From Nymphaea colorata (lineage: Eukaryota; Streptophyta; Magnoliopsida; Nymphaeales; Nymphaeaceae): 64,000 nt of DNA. Under the pieces are notes generated by a model, which had not been told where the DNA came from, did not search any database, and saw only the letters and a list, made by a program, of their open reading frames with translations. Below, piece by piece: positions 1-13,579 of the stretch; the stretch's first letter is position 1; every line of letters begins with the position of its first letter. The translations under genes and the position numbers were made by a program. The stretch covers positions 18,665,354 through 18,729,353 of the forward strand of contig NC_045142.1 of NCBI RefSeq assembly GCF_008831285.2. Reading direction: 5' to 3'.

Positions 1-229
1 CTTCCATCTTCTGCAGGTGAAATACAAAGAAAATTAAGGCCTCGGATCTCTGAGGGATATTGCCCCTGCACTTGCTGAGAGGCCTGCACGTGGTGATCTT
101 CTAACAGGTGATGCCTGTCACTGGTCCTTCTAACATGTGATGTCTGCCACTGGGCCGATGGTTACCGTCTCAATGTTAAAGTATATGAGAAGCTGCTATT
201 TAGTATTTTTGACATACTAGACGAGGGAA
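1..229 (+). pseudogene. Broken exon of a plant unc-13/DUF810 (MUN-domain, PATROL1-like) protein
   Basis: Seen: conceptual translation gives LRDIAPALAERPARGD followed by TGDACHW in one frame. In a second frame CHWADGYRLNVKVYEKLL runs on to a segment ending in DEGKLAE just before a possible GT donor at about 229. The frame is broken by a ~30-bp imperfect tandem duplication (gatcttctaacaggtgatg... then gtccttctaacatgtgatg..., about 97-160). It repeats the GD(A/V)CHW codons and introduces a stop. Family knowledge: this segment resembles a conserved block of the plant DUF810/unc-13 homologue family, whose member PATROL1 works in vesicle tethering. No following exon of that family was found to the right. 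The fragment may continue left of the window. It could instead be a real exon with an assembly error, but a decayed copy is more likely. Family assignment is from memory of the motif. Confidence 0.5.
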
Positions 230-3200
230 AACTTGCTGAGGTTTGCTTCAAACTGAAATTGTTGGCAACGGTTAGTTAGGGGGTTCATTAATTTGTCTTC
301 AAGCGAAATGAATTGAGGGGAGAAACCAAATGCCTCAAAAAAAAAAAAGAAGGAAATGTAGAACTTATTTTTACAAGGATGGATTGTTAAGAATGGTATA
401 GAGCACCACCGGTCACGTTTTAGACCCCCTTTGGATGATAGAGGGCAGACCAGGTTTTGCACATAAATCAAGTTTTTCGAGAAATTAGATTTGCAAATTA
501 CTTGAACTTAACTCTTTTTGGATGCCAAAATTTTGGTTTGCAAACAAAAAAGATCCATGTAAAGTGACTGTGGTCAATTCAATTTCCATTTTATATATTG
601 ATAGTCCTCTAGAAAAGAAAGATAGATCCTTTTCTTGCGTGGTTGTTCGAATTGGTATAGGCGTGATATCATTCTGGTCGACTGGTGGCCGGAAATTGAA
701 AAATGGCCACCGTAAAGTGAAATAGATGGAAAGGTGAAAACATTGCCCCCTCTCCGTGAAGTTTCCAAAACCTGATCTTCTTATCAGCCAAGAGAAAGAG
801 AAAGTAAGATTTTGTATAAAAACTTGATTTGACACTGAAAACCAAATTTTCAACCTGATTCCAAGCAATGCGTTAGGCTTTTTTAAACCTAACGCAATCA
901 CTTAAAGGTAATAACGTAATCAAAGTTCATTAAGCCTAAGATGAAATTCTTTTGCCTAGCCAAACTTGGACCTAATTATAATTCAATTTCAGCACGGGAC
1001 TTTAGTTCACCTTAATAACAGTAATAATAACAACATGTGGCCATACCAACTCAAATTCAATATAAAATTAAAATGAATTGACTCGGTTTACGCCATATTC
1101 TCTTTCATATATTATTATATTTCGGTACAATGTGAGGTCAATTTATATACCATAAGGCCTCGATTTGAAGCTTTTGACTATTTTCAAACCTAAATAATCA
1201 ATTACTTGGACATTAGGGATATGATATGATCGAATTATATATGATTTATTTTATCAATATCGCTCCTTATCCAAGCAAATCGGTTGATAATCAAGCATTG
1301 TATTAACCCCTATTGATACGATAAAAGCCACTACTATTTTTTTTATCTTTTTGTTTGTCATTGAATTTGAAATATTTTGGATTATTTTTTAACTTATGAA
1401 ACAAAAAAAAATAAGGTGATAGGCGTTAATTTTATTTAACAATACATTTTGGCCTTAAGCCGATACCGTTTTTCACTACGCTAATTGATAGCGTAGAAAA
1501 AACGGTGTTAAGATTTTACATGGAAAGGAAACTCCCAACGAGGACGGTGCCTTGGAAATTTTCTTTTGGGTAGCGCAGCAGCCATGACGATGGCTTTGAT
1601 AACTTGGACAAGATAAACGTATTCTGTTGAAATCTTGCTGTAAACATATTCTGTTTAAATATTGCCAAACATATGAAGAGATTGGTAAAGTTGCACACGT
1701 CATGGAGTTTGTTCTGGAGGCAAGCAGTGAATAAAGCAGACGCAGAACGAATAAAAGCAGATGGCACTAAGAAAAGAAGACATCTCAGCCACACATTTAA
1801 ATGCTAACGAGTCATCACTTCTGGATAGTGACCATCTTATTTTTGCATGAACTGACAATATTCCTTGAGATTTTTCGTTCCCATCAATAGTTTTTTTATT
1901 GCTCTAGTCTGTGATGGTCTATCTGGCATTATCATGGCTTATATTGAAAAAATCTGATAGTATAAAATATTTTTAAAAAAATTACAATGAGTATGTTGGG
2001 ATTTAGGGAGGGCCAGGGCCCCTGCTGGCCCCTGGCTCCGCCCCTAGGTAGTGTTATGTATTCCATGCTATGCATTCATCTATATTTAGCTTATGCAGTA
2101 GCCAGTGAGCACTTATTTGCTTAATCTATGCAAGAAAAAAACCTTGGCAATACCGAATCTTTGTGTTGTGTCACATTTTTGTGTTATATGATGACATAGA
2201 CTCTACGACGAGAAGCATGACAATTGCATAAGAATCACACAAGCACGATAGAATCATATACTATGAGAAGCACAATAGTTGTAGGAACATGGTAGGGACC
2301 ACCTTCAAGCAAAGGCACTAAGCAAGTCTACTATTATAGCTATGACGCGTCCCTTGAGTCTAGAAGGGAACATAATTAGGTTTAGGTACAACATTGATGG
2401 AAGTTCTTGCTTAAAAATAAGGCCCTCTCACTTTATCAAGTCGTTTGTAGTGGCACATGTCGACATATTTGATCCAAAGGTACTCACTATTTATTTAAGG
2501 GGCATTTTATACAGAATTGCCCCTTCACCACATGTGTTTCACCCCGGTTTTTGTAAAAAAAATAAAAATAAAAATAAAAAATAAAATAATGGTGATGGAA
2601 TGAGAAAAATATTTGATGATTGATAAATATATTTCCAGAAACATATTTGAGTGTTTGATGATAAAGAAACATATTTCCAGATTTTCAGAAATATATTTCT
2701 TAGTTTGACATAAAAAACATATTTTCAGATTTTATAGAAGAGAAAGATTGATGTAGCACATAAACAACAATAACAAGCAAAAGCGTAGACGTATGTGGTC
2801 AAATTTAAACATCACATGTGGTCAGATTGCATGCACTGTTGTAGACATAAATCATCTTCAAAAGCAATGAAAGATAGATAACGTCGATACAGATCATAAT
2901 CTCAATTTATACATGATGTTGAACAAGATCATCAGTCAAGATCAACACTTTCTGTGTCATGTATGGAAGATCTAGAAGAATAGTGAAAGACACCTTCAAG
3001 ATCATCAATGTGCAATGCCCGTGCATGTATATGACAAGAGACCTGAACCCCAAAATGAATCCAGGCAAATATCTCTCAAAAAACTTGTCCATCACCATTT
3101 GTCTTTTCCTCCTCCTTAAATGCCACTCCTTCAAAAAACGGGGCTCCTTTCTCCCAATTATGGGCTGTTGAGTGGACTATTTCACACCATGCATCATTAC

Positions 3201-4301
3201 TATCCCAAATTTCTAAGGAAGGTTATCAATATTAGCTACATTCAACAACACAGAAGTCTTTTGAACTCCCAAGTGCAAAAAAAGAAGCAAATGATTATCC
3301 TCCTTGTGACATGCCACAAGCAAGCAATACCAGAAATACATAATTCTTTATGATGTACTTTGATAATAACAAATGTAACATTAATTTAGACAAGAATAAC
3401 ACACAATGTTGCAATAATCCAACTTAATCAGATAACCATTTTAAGAAGCATACAATATTTAAACATGGATGGTAGGACAAAACAAGAGAAGAAGAAGAAG
3501 AACACATCAATAGGAGTGTGGGAGAAGAAAAGGAATGCAACAATATTGCAAACATTGTTGAATGAACCCATTTATGAATCAAGGAGAACAAACACAGCAA
3601 GAGAGAAAGGCCATGAAGAAATAAGAAAACCCATAGCAGTAGTCTTTCAAGTAAATATTTTCTTGTTTGTCTTATGGGTAGTTTGATAGTAGAAACACTA
3701 TTACGTGAATCCGACGTAAAGATTATGACATATTCATAGAACACAAGATTTAATGCTTTGTGAATTTGCTCAAATATTGGGCCGACTTATAAAACATTCA
3801 CTTTTTGCTGCCATACGACCTCCAAGTTTTTCTCCAAAACAAAACAAATAGAGGTAACATATTTCGCCTACTGCTATTATCGCTTTTTCCTAAAAGAACA
3901 ACAAATATTTTATTGTTGTTTTTCACTTGTTCTCTTGTCTGTAGTTTGAGGCGAGTTTTCCATGTAAAATTATGCCACACTTTGGCAAATTTATGGTTAA
4001 TATTGCAAAAATAAGTACATATGAAGCAACAACTTGTATACTATATATACGTGGGTGCAGCACCAAGTTCCAATTGGGGAAATAAACAATCCAGACTTGA
4101 TGAGTTTTCATTAAATCCGTGTTCCTGAAAATGAACATTTGTTCTAAGAGGAAAAGGCTTGTGAAGAAAACATGACAAATGGGTAGGCGGCCAGGTGACT
4201 TAACAGCCGATTAAGAGAAGGGCAGCAATTCGTGAGGGAGAAACTCACAACCTACACGTCATCCAACGCATCGACATGAGCTTCAAAAACATGGCGGCAA
4301 A

Positions 4302-4302
<1 letters not shown>

Positions 4303-4385
<83 letters not shown>
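4303..4385. repeat. Compound microsatellite (CA)(TA)n(GA)n
   Basis: A short CA stretch leads into about 21 TA units, then abruptly into about 17 GA units. The same TA-to-GA (or CT-to-TA) junction recurs at 13525-13579 and 18321-18374. Confidence 0.95.
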
Positions 4386-4388
<3 letters not shown>

Positions 4389-5460
4389 AAAGACAAAAAG
4401 GAGATCACTCGAATTTACGTTAAAAACATTTTAAGCAAGCTTAATTATTCTAATTTGTTTGTAAGCATTTCGTTTAATATAAAGTATATTTTTAACTCGT
4501 GTTATTTTTATATAAAAAAATTTGATTTTTCTAGTACCAAAATTTTGATTGTATATAAACACTTGCTTTTAGAATATTACAAGTAATATTAAGATAAAAA
4601 ATAATTAACTTAATATATATATTTTATATCTTATCACTCTTAACATGACATCTACAAGATTAAATTGCAACACTTTAATATTTAATGTTAATGAATATGG
4701 TATTGGTTTCTTACTTTAATGGTGGGTCTTTTTTCATATATATATATATATATATATATACCGATTGCACTAGCACTATCATCCATTTTTTGAATCTATT
4801 CAAAATTTACCCCTATCTCTCCCTTTGTAATATTTATATATTATTATATTCTATCTCTTTGTAATATTTATATATGATTATATTTTATAAAAGGAGAGAA
4901 AGAGAACCTGAATCTACCTAAATTTTACCAGCGGAGAATAAGACAAAGAAGAGCATTCACGGGCTAAACATCAAAACGCTTCCCAGGCCTCCCTTGTTCG
5001 ACCGGAGACATCACCGTGCCTGTCTCTCTGATTCATCCACACGCAGCCAGTGGCGACCTTGTTATTTCCTCCTCCCTTTTGGGCATTCAAATGTTCCTCC
5101 GTACCCCAGCACCTGCAGCGGAAAAGTTTTAGGAAAGCGAGGCGACCGGCAGCGACGTACCCACAAATTTTTATGGACGGAAAAGCCCCTTGTCCTAATA
5201 CGAAATAGCGGGACTGTCACTTCCAGGTCAATCAGAAGCTGTTGCGAAGTTCTGTCCCAACTTTCAAAGACGATGACGGTCCGATCAGAAAGATACTTTC
5301 CAATAACAAAAATGCCCCTAATTTCATATCGAATTTGCCTATTCCCTAGCTCCAATAATTGGCAAGCTAGGGAGAGAGTTCCTTTAAGTTTTAAGGGCCA
5401 ACTAGACTTTATGCCAACCATCAACAACTAGAGACAGCTCTTAACTTAAATATTGCAAGT

Positions 5461-5736
5461 ATTTGAAGCTTTTCATTCAATCATAGTAGATATCCAAAGC
5501 TTTCACTTGAGTTGTTTAAGCTTGTCACTGTGTATCCAAAAGATGGCACTTATGGTTTCTTTAGTTCATCTTCAACACGTATGAAGATCAAAGACAAGAG
5601 TGATGTAATTTGTTTGCCAAAGATAGATCTTCGATAAACTGGAGCCCCGCTTTTTATTTAAACAAGTGTTGTAAGCTCTTTAAGTTTTTCATTCGATTGT
5701 AATCAAGATCCAATGCTTTCATTTGAGTTGCTTATC
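5461..5736. repeat. Diverged direct duplication of a ~60-bp segment
   Basis: The text ttttcattcaatcatagtag with ccaaagctttcacttgagtt (about 5468-5513) is repeated as ttttcattcgattgtaatca with ccaatgctttcatttgagtt (about 5686-5731), roughly 218 bp downstream. It looks like an old tandem duplication or the ends of a decayed element. Confidence 0.6.
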
Positions 5737-6760
5737 ACGCGGTATAATAGAAAAAGCAGATGTGCCCATCAGATGCCGTTGCTAGCTTTCGGGATTCAAT
5801 ACTATATTCCATGAGTTTCCCAAATCCAGCACCATCTTCCATGAGAAGATAAACCAAGAACAAGTATTTTCACTTTTTTTTTTTTACAAAAAACCAAACT
5901 TGGTCTTGACATGTATTTATATCATAGATAGACATAAAAAATATGATTTAGAGATGTTGTTTTTGAGTGAGCAAAATGTTAACAATTCCCTTTCTTCTTC
6001 TTTCTTGAGTTTTGGGCTAATTGGGGACTTTGAATAGGGTATGATAAAATGTTGTGATCTTACTTTAAGTAAGACCTATAAAAAAAATAATAATAAACAG
6101 ACGACGACGTGCTTTCCTGTTGCCTGACCACCTAGCCACATCGTTATTTATTTTGATAGTGACGGTGCCAGGAAAAATCAGAGCTAACCTTTGGGCTAAA
6201 CCGATTGATCTTCGATCAACAACCTACCAGGTTCTGTAAGGCAATTTAGTAATTTTTTATAGGAAAGAGAAAAGTTTGCAGATCCTTTATTGACCTTGAG
6301 GATTATTACTGTCAGAACTCTCCTTTCTCACTCCATACGTTGGGGATTGTTACTGTCAAAACTCAAAAAGTCACCTTTCTCTCTCCATCGCATTTCTCAC
6401 CCATCTTTGTAACTCGATGTCTGACTGTGAGTGGGTCTGCACCTCGTTAATAGCTGAAAGGTGGAAGGTGGTGGCTCTTTCTTGCGCAGGCCGCTCCTTT
6501 ATTTCTTCGCCTCTCCTGGCACCATTACCAACGAACTCTCTTCCCCAACAAGTGAAAATCTCACTATGGTTGCTTTTTTTGTTTCATTTGGAGACCATGG
6601 TGCTCATTGGTAGGATTCTGTTGCTATTTTTTCTGTGTTTCCAGTGTTTGTTTTCTAGCCTAGAGCTCAAAATGCACCATTAAGCCACCTTCTTCACCAA
6701 ATTTACTTGTCCCTTTGTCTCTCTCCGTTTTGGGGTTTACTGAGATGGGTATTCCTTCTC

Positions 6761-6767
6761 TATATAG
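6761..6767 (+). promoter_or_regulatory. Candidate TATA box of the kelch gene
   Basis: TATATAG lies 71 bp before the start codon at 6838. A plant transcription start about 30 bp downstream would give a 5' leader of roughly 45 nt. This is inference from position only. An upstream start, with the 6417-6683 reading frame acting as a uORF, cannot be excluded. Confidence 0.35.
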
Positions 6768-6837
6768 AGTAAGGAGGGCTGGTTCCGTCTGTGGAAGGTG
6801 AATGGTGGGTTTGGAGGAGGAGTTCGCATAGACAGAG

Positions 6838-9800
6838 ATGTTTGGGTTTTCAAGAAGGCGGATACGTATAGGAAGGTGAGCTCTTCTGTTGTCTCCCTTT
6901 CTTGGTTGGATTTTGTGTTGTCATTTAAGTTTAGATGGGGCTTGCAACAAATTTTCTTATTTAAAAATGTTTTCTGAAGAATGTTGCTTTGGCGATGAAT
7001 GACCCATCAAGCACAAAGGGAAGAAATTTTGAACTGGGTCGTAAGAGTTCTCTCTTTGTTGAACTAGTGTTGTTCATTCTTGGTTTTATGTACGGTGTTG
7101 CTTCTTTTGTTGGGGCTTTATAGTATGTTGAGGGTTTTTTAGGTTTGATATTTTTTCCAGCGATGGCGTTATGGTAATTTCGGAGCGGGTGAATGAAACA
7201 TCCTTTTGTTTTTGCATCTATAAATGGAAAGAATGGTCTGTTAACTAAAAAACTGGAAAAGAACTTGCAATTCATTATGCTGAAGTGCAATGGAGCAAAT
7301 TGAGGCTCACGAGTTCTAGAAAGGAAACCTGCTTATGTATGGAAGGAGAGAACAGTAAATATAGTGTATAATATCTTGGTTATGTGGCTTCTCTTTATGG
7401 TAGTCCAATAATTCCTGTAATTTATGAACAGGAAAATGCATTCTCGCACCCATTCGACCTGGTTGTAGAACAAATCACTTAAAATGGTGGTTTTCTGGAC
7501 ATTGTCCTGTTGTTATTCTACTTAAATGGACAGAGATGGTATCATTTGCTTTCACATCCTGCGTCAGTGCACTGCTGGGTTTCTCCTCTTAATGTGTCCT
7601 TGAGCTATGAATCTTCACACCGGTCTTTGCACTGCCTTTTTTTTGTTTCTGATAAAAAAACCTTGTGATGTTTGCTGTCCAATCATCTTCTGGTTTGACT
7701 GTATGTGCAGATTCTCAACATTGTCTTCTTTTCTTGTTTCAGATTGAAGGTACAGCTTGCAGATTCTACTCAGGGACTTAGGAGCCCTGTGCGGCATACC
7801 AAACGGCTCAGTCATGCCAATGTAAGTCTCTGTACTATGCATAGGTATTTGTGTGGCTGTTCTTCTATCAATGAGTAGACAAATAGGATACATAGATTGA
7901 AAGTACACAGTTATACCTAGTTACAAGTCTGTTTTCACTTATTTTATTACATTATAGTCAAAACTAGCAATTTAAATTTGAATTCATGCAGGGAGAAAAT
8001 GTTGCATCAGCGAACACCCATGCAGTTGAGTCAAATCCAGGTGAATTTGATAATCCATCTTTGCCGGAAGTTAATGTCACCAAATGTACGTTTGGTAGCT
8101 CCAAGAACTGGACAGAGCTGCCCACCAGTGGGGAAAAGCCTACAGCTCGTTTCAGTGTAAGAGATTGTAACTGTTAATGTCATAAGTTTTACCTGTCAAC
8201 TTGATGATTTTGTCTCATCATGAACATATGTTCATGTTGGGGCTTTAAGGGCAGACGATGAAATTACATTTTTGAATAGCATGCAGCAACTGTAACTGGA
8301 AGTAAGATGGTGCTGGTTGGTGGTGATTCAGGCCAGGGGTTATTGGATGATGTTCAGGTAGTTTGCAGATTTTTTGTGTAATGTGTAGTTTGACGATCTC
8401 ATTGTACTTTGTAGTACACCTTTCACAGAAGAGACACTAACCTTGCATGCAAATGACTGAGGATTTTCTTTGATTCCTGTTTTCTTTAGTGGGTTTCTTA
8501 TCATTGATATTTCTCTAAAACTTGCTTTTGAAGTCTTCTTTTTTTTTTTTCATTGCTTAGATTTTGGACTTCAACAAACTTACATGGTCAACAACAAAGG
8601 TTGCTCCAAAAGCCTTTTTTACGCCATCCAGTCTCCCATCAAAGGTTCCTCCATGTAAAGGACACAGTCTGGTTAGTTATTTTACATCTCTATTTACCTA
8701 TCTCATTTTTTACGTATAAATAAACTGTAATTGGGCAAAACACAGTTTAGCCTGAAATGGATGGGTACTGAGGTATTTGACATTTGAATATCTAAGTTTA
8801 CAACTTTTTGAGCTGACCAGGTCTCATGGGGAAAAAAGATTCTTTTGATTGGAGGAAAGAGCAATCCCACGTGTGAGAGAGTTTCAGGTTGAACCAAGAA
8901 GCTCTCTTATGTTTCATATCAATTTGGATCTTTCAAGTTAGCTGTTATGTTTGACTGAATCTCAAATTTCATGTGTCCCAGTTTGGGCTTTTGATATAGA
9001 GACTGAATGCTGGTCATGTGTCGAAGCAAAAGGTGATATTCCGGTAAGCCCTCAGACTTGGCACTAGAATATTTTGTATATGGGAGAGACAGAAGTAATT
9101 GTCTGGGTAGCAATTCATTAAATGCAGTCACTAGTTATTGCCTTTATGTATCTTCCAGTCTTTGGAAGTGGTGTCCTGTGCAAGGCATTATGAATGCACT
9201 TCATGTTTTTTGTGATGACGTCTAAGATCCTCGCTTAACATTTTTTTTTTTTGAGCCTCGTTATATGGTCGTCTAGATTATATTATACTTTTCTATATAA
9301 ATCATGTTCTAAATTTATTTGCTAGAGTTGCAGGTGGCCCGTAGCGGACATTCTGTGACAAGATCGGGTTCTGTTTTGATCCTTTTTGGTGGTGAAGATG
9401 TCAAAGGAAGGAAATTAAATGATCTTCATATGTTTGATCTCAAGTCTTTCATGTGGCTTCCTTTACATTATACGTGAGTATAAGTTCTGATTCATTGCTT
9501 GGTCATTGATGTACTTCATTTGGTCCAAAATCATTTAATTGCGTATCTGTTTGTTCTTTGATGGACCAATAAGTGTTTGTATGTGTAGTGTTAATCGGCA
9601 TACATGTAACCATTTTTAGACAGCTGATCAACTGATTGCATTTATGTTTTAAAAATTTTGCGCAGTGGAACAGGACCTTCAGCAAGGTCAAACCATGTTG
9701 CTGCTCTTTACGATGATAAAACACTTATCATATTTGGTGGTGCTGCAAAATCCAGGATCCTGAATGACCTATATTCACTTGATTTTGAGACAGTATGTAG

Positions 9801-12694
9801 TCATTTATTTGTGGATTTTTGAAGTCATGTTGTTTCTCTGACTTTTTCTCTTACTTCCAATAACAACATTCCATACAGAACAGTTCTTCCATCCTCTTCT
9901 TCCTTATATATACTCATTTCTTTCCTCAGATGGTCTGGTCAAGACTTAAGACTCGAGGTTTTCATCCATCTCCAAGAGCAGGATGCTGTGGTGTTTTATG
10001 TGGCACCAAATGGTACATAACAGGGGGTGGAAGCAGGAAAAAGAGTATGTATACCTTATTCTGCTATCAAGGAATGCATCATGCTGTTTAATTTTTATTA
10101 TTTCACCATTGAAGTACCACTTCTTCAGTGACCTCTATTGCACATAATAAGCATCTTATCTCATTACTGTTGGTTTTTCATACAGTGCAAGCATGCTGCC
10201 ATGATGTAGTTGATCTATTGTGCCATCCATAATTTTGTAAATTCTTTCATAAGAATGCATACATTATGTGGCATTCCAACAATAAATCTTTACAGTCCTC
10301 TTTGCATGATCTCCATCTTCCAGGTTGCATTGTGAAGCAACTAATACGTCAATTGATAGGATGAGACTTGGATAAGTGATATGACTAGACTTAGTGATCA
10401 TTCTGGGGATTGGAAGGGCTTGGTCTCCATTTTGTTTATCCATCCATCTGCAACCTTTAGTTTATATGTAACAGCTATCAGCAATAGTAACGCCTCATTG
10501 AAAAAGAGCATATGTTTTAAGAAGAATTAAACTGGCCAGAACATATAATAACAGTTAACTGAGTGTAGTGTGTAAACAGTACATCATTTTACATGTTTAG
10601 GGAAATGTCTCACAGTCTCACTAGCTACTAGATCTGGCATATTAGCCTACTCACCTCAGTTGAATCAGCACATTGTTTTGATGGAAGTCAAAGAAGAGTC
10701 CTTTTTGCGTACTTTAAACCCTCAGGGAACTAGATGCCTACTGGAGAATAATCTCCTTCACAGCGATGTAGAAATTTCTAATTCCTTATGTTTGGCAACT
10801 GCTGACTGACGTGCAGATGCTTGGAGATATAAAGTGCATTTATAAAGCTCATTTTACCATGTTCCAAACATGTTCTCTGCAATCCTTATGTTTGCTGAAG
10901 GATTCGAGTGTTGAAGATTTAACTATTGATTTTAACTCCTACAACATGGATGCAGGGTATGCAGAGACATTGGTCTTCGATGTGCTGAAGGTTGAGTGGT
11001 CTGTATCTGCAACTGCATCATCTTCCTCTGTCACGACTAACAAGGTTTGGACTTCCTTTATGAACAAATACAGGCAGTAGTTGAATTTTTTGGTTCATCA
11101 ATGCCTAAATGTTTTAAATCTTTACTAAGATACTTAGTGGTTATATCTGACATTTAATTGAACTGACTTGTACAAAGGGTAACATGTCCTTTACATGCAT
11201 GGTCACATAATTTCAATAATGAGGTAGAAAAAGTAACTTGTGTTGTGCAGGAGTTTAAGGGTGAATTATAAATTTAAGTATGGTGACGGTTTATTTTTGG
11301 TGATTTAAGGTTTGTCCTGTGGGCACAAAATTTTTCTTCGTTCTTAGGAAAACACATGTTTGGTGTAATTCAGATTGACTTCAGAATTCAGATGATAAAC
11401 ATTTTTTTCATGGTTATCCATTTTCCCAAGTTTCATAATGTCCAGAGAGCCTGTTAAGACATGATTAGCAAGTTCATTACAGCCTCTCTCCCCCTCTCAT
11501 TTTATTTTTGGAAAATTTTGGAAAACACAACTACAAAATTGCAGATAATGAAAAACACACCTATTTTTTCAATATTTTAAAAATACACTTAAGTTTTTCG
11601 CTGTAATAAAAGATAATGTTCCTTTAACGTATATTTTGTAGGATAATGAGATAAAATGACTAGAATTATTCTCGATGTAAGCAGGTTTTCGTGTTGCTAG
11701 TTTCTACTAGCCTTTTTTACTGTCCCAGTAATCAAAATTAGTTATTTTTCATACATATGACAAGTAATTAGGTGGTCTTTCACTAATGCTAGAAAGTTAT
11801 GCAAGAGAAACCTGGCTGTCTTTGTGAAGTTTGTTATGCTTTTTATGTCTTTTTTTAGAGGGAAAAAGTATTAATTTTTTTCACTAATTCATTGACTTGA
11901 CTAAGATGAGCTTATAGATCATTTTGATTAACCACAGAAAAGCTGAGGGTCTTAAAAATATAGGAAGGTTTACTGTATTTCTACTTGTAGTAGATTCATT
12001 AAGTGTTTCCAAAAAAAATCCATATTTGATACTAAAATGAATAAATATACAATTGGTGCCATTCAATATGGACAACGTAGCTATAGTTTGGAGGTTGCTT
12101 ACATACCTAATGCTATTGTTATAGTCTTGAGAAAAGAAAACACTTGGTTTTTATGGCCTCTGCCACCTGAACACACCTGAAGAAAAAATTTACCCTAGGA
12201 TATGGTTGATATGTACTACCCAATCGCTGTGGCTAAGCATTGATAGTTTGTAATTCCTCAATTGGGACTGGCCCCAGGATTTGCTGTTTATATATGTTTT
12301 TTTCTTGTTTAATCTCTTTTATGTATATCCTGGGAAGAAGAATCCTGATGAAAATGCTCTTTCCTTGAATAGACCATGAACTGAACGATTGACTTAAGTC
12401 AGGCACATCCTTCGTGGTCACTTTTTAAGACAAAGCTGGTCCTGTGTCCACCTTCATTTGTTAGATTTTCAGTTTGCTACATGTAGGCATGGGTTGAATT
12501 ATGCTTTCACCAATATGTTCAAGCAAGTTTTCGGCACCAGTAATTTTTCTTTTCTTTTCAACTAAACTTAACATGATCCTTGTCCGTATCCTAATACAGG
12601 GATTCAGTCTGGTGCTTATTCAGCACAAAGAGAAGAGCTTCCTTGTTGCTTTTGGAGGGAGTAAGAAGGAACCATCTAATCAGGTTATGTGAAT

Positions 12695-12742
<48 letters not shown>

Positions 12743-13522
12743 ATGTATCTATCTATCTATCTATCTATCTTAAGTGCATCTCCGTGTGTCAACATGCATA
12801 CATGTTTATCTTGTTCCTTCTATAAGATGATTTTGTGCTCATAGGCACAATATGTACAACCTGGGTTGGGAGTTCTGACCATCAGGGCAATAGTGCAATC
12901 TAATAGTTAAACCTTGATGGATTTTTACAGGTTGAGGTATTTATGATTGAGCAGAGCAAGCAGTCAATGTGCCTGAGATCAGCACCAGAAAAGTGTTCTT
13001 TGCCAGTTGATAATTGTTCAAAGATTGTATCCCCTTCATGTCCAATTGATAGTATTGCAAAGCAGAACTTGAAGTCTGCACTGGAACAAAATGGTTCCAG
13101 TAGGAAATCTCTTTCAGAATCATCTATGGATCAGAACCCCGCATCTGGCAATATCTCTCTCCGCAAGCAATTTCACCATGAGGAGTGCAGCTTGCAAATG
13201 AAAATGCAGAAAGAACTTGAAGAAGATAGAAATAGGGAGTGGAATGATAATTCATTGCAAAGTAATGCCCCGGCACAGGTATGACAGGAAATTTGTCCTT
13301 TCCATGAACAAAAAGAATAGATCATCTAGCAGGTGTCATACAACCCTATAGGGACTTCACAAGAGACTATTTTCCATTCTGAACCAGCAGCCTGAATGTT
13401 GCTGCAACTTATAGAGTGGAGATCAGGATGGGGCTTTAATAAGAGATCTTGTCTACCTTGAGTCTGTTTGCAGCAGTAAGGTTTTTGAAAAGATGGATCT
13501 GTCTTAATTTTCTTGCGAAACA

Positions 13523-13579
<57 letters not shown>

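Larger units (their letters stand above)
230..6760. other. Intergenic DNA, AT-rich, no supported gene
   Basis: No reading frame here shows codon structure, splice-linked exons or a recognised domain. It holds a poly-A/AT-rich stretch, a GC-rich motif at about 2000-2046 (gggccagggcccctgctggc) of the kind seen in dispersed plant repeats, the compound microsatellite at 4303-4385, a TA run at 4736-4760, and a diverged duplication at 5461-5736. A 145-codon open stretch at 4994-5431 (with an overlapping antisense one) is GC-richer than its surroundings. It has no recognisable domain and is probably part of a repeat. Confidence 0.6.

Noticed and set aside
1998-2046. GC-rich gggccagggcccctgctggc motif as a regulatory element or CpG island
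   Set aside because: It is short and isolated in AT-rich DNA and resembles a fragment of a dispersed plant repeat; no gene starts nearby.
4994-5431. 145-codon open frame, with an overlapping 121-codon antisense frame
   Set aside because: No recognisable domain, both strands open at once, no splice-linked neighbours. It looks like a GC-richer repeat piece rather than a gene.
6417-6683. 88-codon frame upstream of the kelch gene as a separate gene or uORF
   Set aside because: No known motif. It lies before the candidate TATA at 6761, so it is probably outside the transcript.
10811-11080. 89-codon frame overlapping kelch exon 11
   Set aside because: The real exon starts at 10956 after a TGCAG acceptor. 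The upstream part is intron, and joining at 10956 keeps the kelch frame.
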